The notes under the pieces are model-generated. The model worked only from the letters and a program-made list of their open reading frames with translations. It was not told the origin of the DNA and searched no databases. DNA of 64,000 nucleotides from a virus, in IMG/VR virus record IMGVR_UViG_3300023184_000026, positions 186,001 to 250,000 of that record. One strand, given 5' to 3'. A program made the position numbers and the translations under genes. How positions within the stretch are numbered: position 1 is the stretch's first letter; each line of letters begins with the position of its first letter. Of the stretch, positions 40,509-49,902 are shown piece after piece.

Positions 40509-42077
40509 ATGAACTTTTTAGCATTTTTAGTATTATTGAGTGCAATAGCAATATCTGCGTGTGGCGCGTATTTTAGTATCGTTGGTTTAAAGTTGTTGTT
40601 TGTTGGCGGCGGCATATCAATTATAATAATGGGAAGTGCTCTTGAAATTGGTAAAATTATCACTGCCACATTTCTCAAACAAAAATGGAATGACATAAAT
40701 ATCCTCATGAAAACATATATGGTAATTGCAACCATATTTCTCATGGGTATAACATCAGTTGGTATTTACGGATATTTAAGTGCGGGATATACGGCTACAA
40801 ACATTGCAGTGCAAGGATATGAACAGCAAATAGAATCAAATAATATAAAAGTTGCGGAGATAAACAGTGAAATAGACATCATAAAGAAGTCTGATTATAA
40901 TGCGGATGAAATTGCTGCCGCTGATGTCAATAGAAAGAAGTTTATAGAACAAAAACTTCAAGTAGTTGCACAAAAAAATCAACAAATTGAAAACATACGT
41001 AAAACAGCAAATACAAACAAGGATGCGTCTTCTGACGTAATGGCAGCAAAACAGGCACTTGAGATTTCAAAATCATCATCTGACAATGACATATCCAGAG
41101 AACTTGAACAAATCAAACTGTATAATACACGTTTGGAAATATTGGACAAAGAGATGCAGAAATGGATGGAAGAAGGAACTGGTGGATTGTTTAAAAAGAA
41201 TGGGTTGGACAAGGCCAGAACGGTTAAAGATGGACAATCTAAAGAACGCTCAGACATAGATGCTCAGATTAAATCTTCACAAGATAGAATTGAAAAATTA
41301 CGTTCTCAGTACGCTTTGCAAGTCAAAGCATACAACGACAGAGTTTCTGAAATAGAAAACAGAAGCAATTCGCAAAGAGGTGAAATAGAATCAAATATCA
41401 AAAAAATTGAAAAAGAAAACGATGAAATAATGACATCAATTGATGTATACAACAAAGAATCCGACAGTAAGGTAGTATCTTTGAATTCTAAAAAAACAGA
41501 ATTGATTGAAGATGGGAAGAAAAAAATATCGGAATATAGAAAAAGTATACAGGATCTAAAAAATGAAAACACAACAATAAAAGAAAAAATTGTTCACACG
41601 GACGTTGGTACATTCAAGTTCATCGCAAACAGTTTGGGTATTCCGTTGGATAAAGCGGTAAATTATTTCATATGGTCAATCATGGCGGTTTTTGATCCGC
41701 TTGCAATAGCGTTGGTTCTGGCCTTCAACACAATGTTGAAAAATAAAGATGATATGCAACTTGCAATTGTTCCAACACTGACGCCGGAACCTACACCCAC
41801 TCCAACACCCACTCCAACACCAAGCGTCACTCCAACACAGACAATAACTCCAACCCCAACGATAACAGAAACTCCAAGTACCACCCCAATTGAAACCGCA
41901 ACTCCAACCCCAACTCCAACGAAAACATCAGAACCAACATCAGGTTCCGAAGTCACCAAGGATAATTACGAAATGGCATTGAGAAATATGGTAGAATCGG
42001 TAATAATAAATCAATCGCCACCAGTGCCGTCTCCTATATTAAGAGAATCTGAGTATTTCAGTCGCCCACAACCATAA
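40509..42077 (+). CDS. Membrane coiled-coil protein with Thr-Pro tail, 522 aa
   Basis: Hydrophobic helices at residues ~3-25, 27-52 and 74-95 (MNFLAFLVLLSAIAISACGA, LLFVGGGISIIIMGSALEIG, TYMVIATIFLMGITSVGIYG) precede a long coiled coil (~100-365), another hydrophobic helix near 385-410 (IWSIMAVFDPLAIALVLAFN), a Thr-Pro stalk (425-475) and a short C-terminus. It should sit in the host inner membrane with a large coiled coil on one side. Function unknown; roles in lysis, DNA entry or membrane anchoring are possible. The Thr-Pro stalk links it to the adhesin set at 30-33.7 kb. Confidence 0.65.
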   Translation: MNFLAFLVLLSAIAISACGAYFSIVGLKLLFVGGGISIIIMGSALEIGKIITATFLKQKWNDINILMKTYMVIATIFLMGITSVGIYGYLSAGYTATNIAVQGYEQQIESNNIKVAEINSEIDIIKKSDYNADEIAAADVNRKKFIEQKLQVVAQKNQQIENIRKTANTNKDASSDVMAAKQALEISKSSSDNDISRELEQIKLYNTRLEILDKEMQKWMEEGTGGLFKKNGLDKARTVKDGQSKERSDIDAQIKSSQDRIEKLRSQYALQVKAYNDRVSEIENRSNSQRGEIESNIKKIEKENDEIMTSIDVYNKESDSKVVSLNSKKTELIEDGKKKISEYRKSIQDLKNENTTIKEKIVHTDVGTFKFIANSLGIPLDKAVNYFIWSIMAVFDPLAIALVLAFNTMLKNKDDMQLAIVPTLTPEPTPTPTPTPTPSVTPTQTITPTPTITETPSTTPIETATPTPTPTKTSEPTSGSEVTKDNYEMALRNMVESVIINQSPPVPSPILRESEYFSRPQP

Positions 42078-42093
42078 ATTGTTTTATTATATA

Positions 42094-42121
42094 TTGACAA
42101 AATCCGATAATTAGATATATA
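42094..42121 (+). promoter_or_regulatory. Sigma70-like promoter for def
   Basis: TTGACA-N16-TATATA, 33 nt before ATG 42155. Confidence 0.6.
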
Positions 42122-42154
42122 TGTGAGTTGTATAGTAAAACTATTCACATATCA

Positions 42155-42769
42155 ATGATTTACAAAATTATTAAGGACAAAGAATTCTTACGAAAGCCAA
42201 CATCTCCAGTTAATTCTATTGAAGAGGGGCAGCAAATAGCAAATAAACTTATAGAAGCACTTGATTTCCACAAAGTGGGAATTGGATTATCCGCCAATCA
42301 AATCGGAATATCTAAAAGTGTTTCGATTGTGCGAGCAAGAAAAGATCAGCCGCCCATCATATTAATGAACCCAGTGATAACAGAGAAAAGTGATGAAAAA
42401 ATCATTTATATAGAAGGTTGTTTGAGTATTCCGGGAAAATCTGGCAGCACAATTCGAAACATGAAGGTTACAGTTAATACTCTCAACCACGCAAATTCAT
42501 TACCATTTGGACCAGATAATGAGCCAGTCACCAAAGATAGCATTTATAGTGACTATGGTGTACTGGAGAGTGTGTGTATTCAACATGAAATAGACCATTT
42601 AAACGGCAAACTTATCACAGACGATGGAGTTCGTTTTGTTAAGAATATTGAGAAAAAAATAAAACATGGAAGAAATGATAAAGTAGTAATTGAAAAAAAC
42701 GGAGAAACCCAGTATATAAAATATAAAAAAGCAATGGAATTTGTTGAACAAGGATGGAAAATACTATGA
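42155..42769 (+). CDS. def: Peptide deformylase
   Basis: Removes the formyl group from nascent proteins; phage enzymes are common in cyanophages and relatives and are thought to favour phage or photosystem protein turnover. All three motifs are present: GIGLSANQIG (residues 42-51), EGCLSIPG (87-94) and QHEIDHLNG (143-151) with the metal-binding Cys and two His. The 204-residue length is somewhat longer than the ~150-residue phage forms, with a C-terminal tail (KKAMEFVEQGWKIL). ATG 42155 was chosen over TTG 42128. The stop overlaps the next ATG. Confidence 0.93.
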   Translation: MIYKIIKDKEFLRKPTSPVNSIEEGQQIANKLIEALDFHKVGIGLSANQIGISKSVSIVRARKDQPPIILMNPVITEKSDEKIIYIEGCLSIPGKSGSTIRNMKVTVNTLNHANSLPFGPDNEPVTKDSIYSDYGVLESVCIQHEIDHLNGKLITDDGVRFVKNIEKKIKHGRNDKVVIEKNGETQYIKYKKAMEFVEQGWKIL

Positions 42770-42918
42770 ACATTAACCTAGACAATCTTGAAGAAGCAAA
42801 AGAATTGCTTGAATATGCACTGGAAAACCGCCGATGGATTGAAGTTGAAGAAGCACTCGAAATACTGAAAGAGTCTCTTGGATACGAAATCGGAGACTCG
42901 GAAGAAGAAAGTGAGTAA
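42766..42918 (+). CDS. Small acidic protein, 50 aa
   Basis: MNINLDNLEEAKELLEYALE, then RRWIEVEEALEILKESLGYE and an acidic end. Helical, highly acidic. It overlaps def by 4 nt (ATGA). Function unknown. Confidence 0.6.
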   Translation: MNINLDNLEEAKELLEYALENRRWIEVEEALEILKESLGYEIGDSEEESE

Positions 42919-42921
42919 CTT

Positions 42922-43176
42922 ATGTGGATAATAATAATATTGATGATATTATTTCTAATATCAACGTGCGCCTTATCGTATGCATGCTATAACATGATTA
43001 AGAAAATTGAAATGTATGAATCTTGGGTTTCGGAATTTAGAGACGAGGTCAACCAAATGTATAGCAGAATAAAATCGGTAGATGATAGAAATTTATTTGA
43101 AAAAGATGACGACGTGGGTGGAACTTTTTCCGATATACTAAAAATAACAAAAGAGTTCAACGATAGATTTGGTTGA
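42922..43176 (+). CDS. Small membrane protein, 84 aa
   Basis: One N-terminal membrane helix (WIIIILMILFLISTCALSYA, residues 2-23), then an amphipathic coiled-coil-like helix and an acidic tail. A single-pass protein with the C-terminus likely cytoplasmic. Similar small proteins occur near the late sigma gene in T4 relatives; function unknown. Confidence 0.65.
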   Translation: MWIIIILMILFLISTCALSYACYNMIKKIEMYESWVSEFRDEVNQMYSRIKSVDDRNLFEKDDDVGGTFSDILKITKEFNDRFG

Positions 43177-43200
43177 ACAAAAATATTTAAATAAAATAAC

Positions 43201-44085
43201 ATGAATAAAAAGAAAAATTTGAAAAAGTCGAAAACATCCAAGATAAAAAAAATGGAAAAGAAACGTGTAGAAAAACCTATACGTGTGAAAAAAATAAAAA
43301 TCAATCCAACTTTTGAAAATACATCGGAAATTTTAAAAAGATCAAGAGGCAGGCCCAAGGGTACTAAAAATAAAAAATTAGAAGAAACAGTTCCGAAGAT
43401 ATCGAATGTGTATTTCACGCCTGATACCGAAGCGGCGATTGTTGCATACAATAGTACCGACGACGCAAGAGAAAAAGATAGAATATACAACGAGCATATT
43501 CAGCATGCCTTTTTAAAAATAGCAGAAAACATTTATAATACTTTCAAATTTAGCTATGCTGATGTAAGTCCTCTTGAAATCCAAAAACAAGCCATATCAC
43601 ACATGGTGGCAAACATGAGCAAATATGAAGCTGGAAAAGGCAAGGCATTCAGCTACTTCAGTATTGTTGCTAAAAATTGGTTCATATTGGACAACAACAT
43701 GACCTATAGGAGATTTAAAAAGCACGTTGAAATTTGTGAGCAAACGGGTGAGTCTGGCGAATTTGTGGTTGAACCGGAACATCGAAAGCGAGAAAGCGAA
43801 GCTAAAGAATTTATTAAGTTGATGGTTGATTATTGGGACAAGAACGTTAACAAACTTTTCAACAAAGAGAAGGATTTAAAGATAGCATATGCTGTGGTTG
43901 AAATATTCAGAAATTCGGACAGAATAGATGTATATAATAAAAAAGCACTGTATCTATATATACGAGAAATAGCCGACTGTCCGACTCAAAAGATTACCAA
44001 AGTGATCAACAAGATGAAATCTGCTCAAAAAATTATAGCCGAGGAATATCTTAACAGAGGCACAATTGGTGGAGCAACTATCTAA
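43201..44085 (+). CDS. 55: gp55-like late sigma factor
   Basis: Late-transcription sigma of T4 type. The centre (~115-175) matches the gp55 layout: EIQKQAISHMVANMSKYEAG, then KGKAFSYFSIVAKNWFILDN, corresponding to sigma region 2 (E-...-NFDE-----P-AY-T---NAF in T4 gp55). A lysine-rich N-terminal extension with RGRPKGTKNK makes it longer (294 residues) than T4 gp55 (185). It would direct host RNA polymerase to the TATATTTATA-type boxes upstream of the baseplate genes. The clamp-binding end and a partner gp33 were not positively identified. Confidence 0.7.
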   Translation: MNKKKNLKKSKTSKIKKMEKKRVEKPIRVKKIKINPTFENTSEILKRSRGRPKGTKNKKLEETVPKISNVYFTPDTEAAIVAYNSTDDAREKDRIYNEHIQHAFLKIAENIYNTFKFSYADVSPLEIQKQAISHMVANMSKYEAGKGKAFSYFSIVAKNWFILDNNMTYRRFKKHVEICEQTGESGEFVVEPEHRKRESEAKEFIKLMVDYWDKNVNKLFNKEKDLKIAYAVVEIFRNSDRIDVYNKKALYLYIREIADCPTQKITKVINKMKSAQKIIAEEYLNRGTIGGATI

Positions 44086-44107
44086 ATATATATTATAATA
44101 TCTATTT

Positions 44108-44491
44108 ATGAACATGAATAGTGACATAGAGATATACAAAGGTAAAAATTTCTCAGACCTGTGTAAAGATATAATAAAAAATAGTGAAGAAAAAAAGAAT
44201 CAAATAGATATTTTGATCACGGATCTTCGTGAAATGATTAAAACAATCAACGATGCTACAATGATTGTTCCTCTTTTAAAAGAGTATTTCGATGTTGGTG
44301 TGCGAAACGATGAGCAACTAATCAAACTTGCTGCCATTATTCAAAGATTGATGGCTGGCAAGGTTGGTGCGGACGGTGATGGTGGAGGTATGTTGCTTAC
44401 CGACGAAGAAAGAAAACAACTTATGACAACAGTCGAAGAAACGGCAAAGCAGCTAAGTACCAAGGAAGTTTCAAATAGACAATCAAAATAG
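44108..44491 (+). CDS. Hypothetical protein after late sigma, 127 aa
   Basis: Helical: NFSDLCKDIIKNSEEKKNQI, DLREMIKTINDATMIVPLLK, YFDVGVRNDEQLIKLAAIIQ, then a Gly-rich loop (GADGDGGG) and LLTDEERKQLMTTVEETAKQ. The position directly behind the gp55-like gene makes a gp33-like co-activator conceivable, but the sequence alone does not show it; a structural role is equally likely. Confidence 0.55.
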   Translation: MNMNSDIEIYKGKNFSDLCKDIIKNSEEKKNQIDILITDLREMIKTINDATMIVPLLKEYFDVGVRNDEQLIKLAAIIQRLMAGKVGADGDGGGMLLTDEERKQLMTTVEETAKQLSTKEVSNRQSK

Positions 44492-44494
44492 TAT

Positions 44495-45916
44495 ATGGCA
44501 CATTCAATAATAGAAAGACGCGGTGAGCAGAATGTCAAGCAGAATGACATGTTGGCATCCAAGAAGTTTGTAATTGAAAGAAAACCCGACAGCATATTTT
44601 TTTACGAACTGGAAGAAGCTGTTGTATTGGACGTAATAATGGACGAGTCGCATTATATGTTTAATAAATCAACGCTCGATCCTGAACAATGGCCACCCAA
44701 TATAGATGGAAGTGCTCCAAGTGAAAAAGATCCAGACTATTCTTGGATAGGTAAAATAAAGTTTAGATTTTTTAAAAGTGACATCAATGTTGAAACTCAA
44801 CTTTTAAATTGGGCATCTCCGATTGAAAACACCGGAATTGTAGAGTATCCATTGATAAATGAAATGGTCATTGTTGGAAAGTACATGGATCAATATTTTT
44901 ATACAAGAAAGATCAATACAAGTTACAATGTAAATTCAAACGCATTAATTTATGCAGAAAGAATTTCCGGTGGTGTTGATGAAAACCTCGATGAAGATGG
45001 AGAGAAGATAAACGGTCCAGTTTCTACAATGAATTATGCCGGAGGCTCAAACTATACCGGAGTTCTTGGCTCTTATTTCAAATTTAATCCAAAGATACGA
45101 GCATTGAGATCGTTTGAAGGAGATACAATTCTTCAATCTAGGTTTGGGTCTTCGATTAGATTTGGAGCATACGATTTTACAAGAAATAATGATAATGGGC
45201 TTGGAGAATATTCCGACAAAGGAGGAAATCCAATGATTTTGATACGAAACCGACAAGCTCCGATAAAAGGTGCTGACGGTAAAACTGCCAAAGGATTGAC
45301 GCTGGAAAATATAAACAGTGATGGTTCATCCATTCATCTCACTTCGGGTAAAACCCAATCAAATTTTACACCAAACACAACTACCGGTATGGTTAATGTA
45401 ACCAAATCAATAAAATTTCCATCAAAGTTGGACGGTGAACAGATTGTATTTAACAGTGATAGATTAATATTTTCGGCCAGATCAAATGAAATGATGTTTT
45501 TTTCCAAAAAATTTATAACTATAACTACGGATCAGGTATTAAGTTTAAATTCATATGGAAATACAACCATAACTTCTGCAAATGGAATAATGACTTTGAA
45601 TGCGGCGAAGATATATTTAAATTTCAACAAAGATGCTCCAAATGAGCAACCGGTATTGAAGGGACGAGATACTGTGCTTTGGATGTATACCTTGTGCGAT
45701 TGGATGCTTTTAAGTGTAAATACTCAAATACAAATGCTATCTGCATTGATCTCACATTTTCACATAACAAAGGTTGGGCCGACCACACCGGCTCTGCCTC
45801 CAGCGGCGATCTTGTGGATTGAACAATTGCAATCACTTTTTGCATCACAGACAAGCTTGATTGCCCTTCGCTCTCAATTGAGTTCATTGATGAGCAGCCG
45901 AGTATTTATTGGATGA
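44495..45916 (+). CDS. Baseplate hub/spike protein (gp5-like OB and beta-helix)
   Basis: Central tail spike candidate, 473 residues. Residues ~85-130 hold an OB-like region (IGKIKFRFFKSDINVETQLL, then ASPIENTGIVEYPLINEMVI) as in the gp5/VgrG/gpV group. Residues ~310-400 repeat short strands (IVFNSDRLIFSARSNEMMFF, SLNSYGNTTITSANGIMTLN) like the gp5 triple-stranded beta-helix. The lysozyme domain of T4 gp5 is absent. It is first of the baseplate block. Confidence 0.7.
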   Translation: MAHSIIERRGEQNVKQNDMLASKKFVIERKPDSIFFYELEEAVVLDVIMDESHYMFNKSTLDPEQWPPNIDGSAPSEKDPDYSWIGKIKFRFFKSDINVETQLLNWASPIENTGIVEYPLINEMVIVGKYMDQYFYTRKINTSYNVNSNALIYAERISGGVDENLDEDGEKINGPVSTMNYAGGSNYTGVLGSYFKFNPKIRALRSFEGDTILQSRFGSSIRFGAYDFTRNNDNGLGEYSDKGGNPMILIRNRQAPIKGADGKTAKGLTLENINSDGSSIHLTSGKTQSNFTPNTTTGMVNVTKSIKFPSKLDGEQIVFNSDRLIFSARSNEMMFFSKKFITITTDQVLSLNSYGNTTITSANGIMTLNAAKIYLNFNKDAPNEQPVLKGRDTVLWMYTLCDWMLLSVNTQIQMLSALISHFHITKVGPTTPALPPAAILWIEQLQSLFASQTSLIALRSQLSSLMSSRVFIG

Positions 45917-45920
45917 TAAT

Positions 45921-46988
45921 ATGAGTATATTAAGCATAAGCACCGCGCCTCCAACACGAAGAACACTCAGTAATACTACTGTTAATAAACCTCGCTATAT
46001 TGCATTTTCAGTTGAAACAGCACCTGGTAATTATGCTAGATCAACTCCCGGTGGAGTTAATATATCAAATTTATTGAGTCAACAGCGTGCACCATCGCTT
46101 GGAATTCCAAGACTGAGACTGACTCCAAATTTTAATGTTTTTGGATCTTATCGTAGAGGTGGAGTCAGTACATCAACCGGTGGATTGAATTTGAGTGCGA
46201 CAATAAATGGTAGAAAAATTGGAATACCAACCAATGCTCGCGGAGTGGTTGGAGCTATTGCATCCGCATATGGAGCACCAACAACTATGGGTGGTGCAAT
46301 TGCTTTCGCAACGAGAAAATTGGATAATGCACTACCGCCGCTCAATGAGGCATTGGCAACCTTTGGCATACCAACAAATATAAGAGTCATAGTTGGCGAC
46401 CTTGGATTGGAATTTCCAAAAATTCCAGATTTTCCAGGATTGGACAAAATAGGACTATATCTTGGTGCTGGAAAAAAGTGGATAGCCGAGCAACTCGCGA
46501 AATATACTACGATATGTCCCCCGTTTATTCCAGGTTTGAAAATTAATATGGGTATGGCGTTGGCAGCACTATCCATTATCAGGGCACTTATGAAAAACAG
46601 TCCAAGCGAAATATTGAAACATCTCTTGAGCCAAATTGCAGACGATATTGTTGGTCAAGTAATGGATCAAGTAAATGATGCTGTGGATAAAACTGGAATA
46701 AATGAAAAGATAGGAGACTTAAAAGACCAAATTGGCGGGGTTCTGGGAGCCGCACAGGGGCAATTTGAATTGAACTTTAAAATATCAAACCCACCCAGAA
46801 CTGAAACTGATGAAGAAGGTAACGTGACAGAAATTGCGCCCGAAGTACCAAAATCCGGTATACCCACGTTAGGAGATGCATTTCCGTCCATAACATCTGA
46901 ACTTCAGGCAAAAGTGGAGATAAATCAATCGGAATTTATAAGTCAAAATTCTCAACAAAAGACATATACCTTTCCACCAACCGGATAA
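45921..46988 (+). CDS. Baseplate-block protein, 355 aa
   Basis: Gly/Pro-rich N-terminal half (APPTRRTLSNTTVNKPRYIA, PTNARGVVGAIASAYGAPTT) with a PDFPGLDKIGLYLGAGKKWI segment, then a helical C-terminal half with SPSEILKHLLSQIADDIVGQ. Not recognised. Position between the hub-like gene and gp25 suggests a baseplate part. ATG 45921 (overlapped region) is preferred over the upstream TTG. Confidence 0.6.
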   Translation: MSILSISTAPPTRRTLSNTTVNKPRYIAFSVETAPGNYARSTPGGVNISNLLSQQRAPSLGIPRLRLTPNFNVFGSYRRGGVSTSTGGLNLSATINGRKIGIPTNARGVVGAIASAYGAPTTMGGAIAFATRKLDNALPPLNEALATFGIPTNIRVIVGDLGLEFPKIPDFPGLDKIGLYLGAGKKWIAEQLAKYTTICPPFIPGLKINMGMALAALSIIRALMKNSPSEILKHLLSQIADDIVGQVMDQVNDAVDKTGINEKIGDLKDQIGGVLGAAQGQFELNFKISNPPRTETDEEGNVTEIAPEVPKSGIPTLGDAFPSITSELQAKVEINQSEFISQNSQQKTYTFPPTG

Positions 46989-47000
46989 TAATTAAAAATA

Positions 47001-47018
47001 TTGTATATTTATATAAGG
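47001..47018 (+). promoter_or_regulatory. Late-type motif for 47029
   Basis: TTGTATATTTATATAAGG, 10 nt before ATG 47029. Confidence 0.6.
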
Positions 47019-47028
47019 AACCATATAT

Positions 47029-47481
47029 ATGAAAAAGAACGAACTAGTAGATATTATAAGAACTATCGTAAAAGAAGAAGTTAATAATGCACTTCCACAA
47101 CTTCTGATGGAAGTATTGGCTGAAAAAATAACTCAGAATTCAGACGCCATATTAGAGTCCAAAAGGCCGATGGCTTCGATACCAACAAAAACTACAAATT
47201 TCAATGTAAAGTTTGATGGTCCGGCAAAGCAACAAACTCCACAGCCTATGAAGATGTTTGCAAAAAATCCAATCCTCAATCAGATTCTGAATGAAACTGT
47301 CGGTGGAGTTCCATATGAAGAAGAATCCGCACCATCGGCAATGGATGTCATCAAAACTCTTCCAATTGAAACATTGAATGAAAATAAAGAAATGGCGGCA
47401 GTTGCGAATGCACTGTCGCGCGATTATTCCAAATTACTAAAGGCTGTTGACGCCAAGGCAACAGCAAAACGTCAGGTATAA
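47029..47481 (+). CDS. Late protein with LxxxIR head, 150 aa
   Basis: MKKNELVDIIRTIVKEEVNN shares the K-(S/N)EL---IR--V-E pattern of 39789 and 62387. Then helical (LPQLLMEVLAEKITQNSDAI), a flexible middle, and a helical end (VANALSRDYSKLLKAVDAKA). The recurring head may be a docking or oligomerisation helix. An AAGGAA lies 13 nt upstream. It is directly upstream of gp25. Confidence 0.6.
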   Translation: MKKNELVDIIRTIVKEEVNNALPQLLMEVLAEKITQNSDAILESKRPMASIPTKTTNFNVKFDGPAKQQTPQPMKMFAKNPILNQILNETVGGVPYEEESAPSAMDVIKTLPIETLNENKEMAAVANALSRDYSKLLKAVDAKATAKRQV

Positions 47482-47483
47482 AA

Positions 47484-47894
47484 ATGGTAACTCCGTCACA
47501 GACATATGGAATATTATTGCCTATAACTCATGGGCCGCAGGGATTTTTTAATTCAAGCTATGACATTCTCGAACAGATAAAAAGCAACCTTAATGTACTT
47601 TTGAGAACGAGAAAAGGCGAGCGTAGAATGAATCCGGAATTTGGATCTGGTTTGTGGAACATCTTGTTTGAAAATTATACAGATGATATTACCCCTATGG
47701 TAAAAAATTCCATACAAAGAGATATTGCAAAATGGATGAGTTATGTAAAAATTCAAGACATTCAAATTTATACCAGTAGCGCGGAATACAAAGACAAAAA
47801 CAAAGTTGGAGTAAAAGTATTATTCACGGTACCAAGTGCGGGTATCAACAAAACACAAACCATCGAAGTTGCCGTAAATTCTGGAAATATATGA
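47484..47894 (+). CDS. 25: Baseplate wedge protein gp25
   Basis: GPW/gp25 family wedge protein, needed for tail-sheath attachment at the baseplate. 136 residues with the family signatures ILEQIKSNLNVLLRTRKGER, RMNPEFGSGLWNILFENYTD and VKNSIQRDIAKWMSYVKIQD. It overlaps gp6 by 4 nt (ATGA), the arrangement also seen in T4 relatives. Confidence 0.92.
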   Translation: MVTPSQTYGILLPITHGPQGFFNSSYDILEQIKSNLNVLLRTRKGERRMNPEFGSGLWNILFENYTDDITPMVKNSIQRDIAKWMSYVKIQDIQIYTSSAEYKDKNKVGVKVLFTVPSAGINKTQTIEVAVNSGNI

Positions 47895-49846
47895 TACTAG
47901 ATACACCAAAATCATTTCAGCCGGATAAAAAAGATGTAAAATATCTCAATAAAGATTTCACTCAGTTGAAACAATCGTTGATGGATTTTGCTAAAACATA
48001 CTATCCAAACACATACAAGGATTTTAGCGATGCTTCTGCGGGCATGATGTTTATTGAAATGGCTGCATATGTTGGAGATGTGTTGTCGTATTATATAGAT
48101 TATCAATTTAAAGAATCTATGTTGGTTAATTCGGAAGAACGTAAGAACATAATCGATGCCGCTAGATCGATGGGATATAAGATGAAGCCAATATCACCAT
48201 CAGTCACAAAGTTGGATGTATATCAACTTGTGCCATCGAAGATGAACACAGGCGGTCAAATGGTTCCCGACCTAAACTATTCTCAAATCATAAAAGCTGG
48301 TATGTCAACTACCAGTGATAGCGGAATATCATTTTTAACAAATTCTCCTGTAGATTTTACAGTGGATACAAAAAACGATCCACTGGAGGTATCCGTGTTT
48401 CAACGCAATGCAGCCGGTCAACCCGATTTTTTTGTGTTAAAAAAGACGGTTGATGCATTTTCTGGTAGAATTGTTACAAAAACGGTGTCTATTGGAAATC
48501 CGTCTCCATTCTTAAAAGTATATTTGGACGAACCAAATGTAATTGAGGTAATGGATATATACGATTCCGATGGAAATCGCTGGCATGAAACGGATTATCT
48601 CGCACAAGATCTTGTACCGGTCAACTACGAGAACATTTATAAAAACGATAATACTCTATCGGTATACAGAGATACTTCTCCGTTTTTGTTGAGATACTTG
48701 CGCACAGCAAAAAGATTCGTGACAGGAGTTGGTGCCGACAATACCACATTTTTGGAATTTGGGTCTGGCACAAGTATCAAAGAAGACGAACTCATTGTTC
48801 CAAACGCATTCACCGTTAGTAAGCCTACCACATTCAGAGCTGAAAATATTGCATATGATCCATCTAACTTTCTGTCGTCAAAGTCATTCGGCCAGGCTCC
48901 ATCAAACACCACCCTGACAATTAGATATGTTGTTGGTGGAGGAATAACTAGCAATATAAATTCCAACTCCATAAAAAATATTAGCTCGGTGGAATTTTTC
49001 GGAGATTTGACCGAGATAGGAAAGCTTGAATTGGATCTTACAAATCTCGTGCGCCGTTCCGTCAAAGTAAATAATCCCATTTCCGCGTCGGGTGGAAGAA
49101 GCGCCGAAACAAACGATGAAATAAGAAATAACGCACTTGCTTATTTCGCCGCACAAAACAGAGTTGTTACTCAGGGAGATTACGAGGTAAGAACATTTGC
49201 AATGCCATCAAAATATGGATCTATAGCAAAAGTTTATGCAGTAACTGATACGCAACTTGATATGGCAAACATACAAGCGACTCCGACGGAAACTCAATCG
49301 GGCCGTTTTTCTCCGGGCACAATTAACAAAGTCAACCCAAATAAAAATAATCAGTTCGCTATAAATCTTTATATATTATGTTATGACAACAACCAGCGGT
49401 TAATCACATCAAACGAAGCTATTCGCCAAAATTTGAAAAATTATCTAAATCAATATAGAATGTTGACAGACAGTGTAAATATGATTGATGGATATATCAT
49501 AAATATAGGAATAGATTTTACGGTAATTGTATACAAGAATTATAATAAACGAGAAGTTCTGGCAAATTGTTTAACATTGGTTCAACAATTTTTTGATATT
49601 AATAACATTAAATTCTGTCAACCTATTAATTTAAGTCGCCTTCAATTGGAAATCGCAAAAGTGGATGGAGTACAATCTGTGACATATTTGAATGTCAAGA
49701 ATTTAACCTTAAAAGATGGGGATTATTCTCCGCATGAGTATAATATAGGAAAAGCTACTGTCGATGGAGTTATATATCCATCAATTGATCCAAGTGTATT
49801 TGAAGTCCGCTTTCCATCAAAAGATATAGTGGGGCGTGTAGCGTAA
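47891..49846 (+). CDS. 6: Baseplate wedge protein gp6 (BaseplateJ)
   Basis: Wedge scaffold of the baseplate. 651 residues. The N-terminus (DVKYLNKDFTQLKQSLMDFA, FSDASAGMMFIEMAAYVGDV, LSYYIDYQFKESMLVNSEER, DAARSMGYKMKP) is a direct match to the gp6 pattern of T4-like and cyanophages, and the BaseplateJ part follows (RSAETNDEIRNNALAYFAAQ, NRVVTQGDYEVRTFAMPSKY, GSIAKVYAV). The C-terminus has the expected DINNIKFCQPINLSRLQLEI AKVDGVQSV-type stretch. ATGA overlap with gp25. Confidence 0.92.
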   Translation: MILDTPKSFQPDKKDVKYLNKDFTQLKQSLMDFAKTYYPNTYKDFSDASAGMMFIEMAAYVGDVLSYYIDYQFKESMLVNSEERKNIIDAARSMGYKMKPISPSVTKLDVYQLVPSKMNTGGQMVPDLNYSQIIKAGMSTTSDSGISFLTNSPVDFTVDTKNDPLEVSVFQRNAAGQPDFFVLKKTVDAFSGRIVTKTVSIGNPSPFLKVYLDEPNVIEVMDIYDSDGNRWHETDYLAQDLVPVNYENIYKNDNTLSVYRDTSPFLLRYLRTAKRFVTGVGADNTTFLEFGSGTSIKEDELIVPNAFTVSKPTTFRAENIAYDPSNFLSSKSFGQAPSNTTLTIRYVVGGGITSNINSNSIKNISSVEFFGDLTEIGKLELDLTNLVRRSVKVNNPISASGGRSAETNDEIRNNALAYFAAQNRVVTQGDYEVRTFAMPSKYGSIAKVYAVTDTQLDMANIQATPTETQSGRFSPGTINKVNPNKNNQFAINLYILCYDNNQRLITSNEAIRQNLKNYLNQYRMLTDSVNMIDGYIINIGIDFTVIVYKNYNKREVLANCLTLVQQFFDINNIKFCQPINLSRLQLEIAKVDGVQSVTYLNVKNLTLKDGDYSPHEYNIGKATVDGVIYPSIDPSVFEVRFPSKDIVGRVA

Positions 49847-49871
49847 ATATAGCTCAAATTTATTTGAGGCG

Positions 49872-49887
49872 GCGTATATTTATAATG
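49872..49887 (+). promoter_or_regulatory. Late-type motif for 49903
   Basis: GCGTATATTTATAATG, 15 nt before ATG 49903. Confidence 0.65.
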
Positions 49888-49902
49888 TGAATAATATAGC
49901 AC

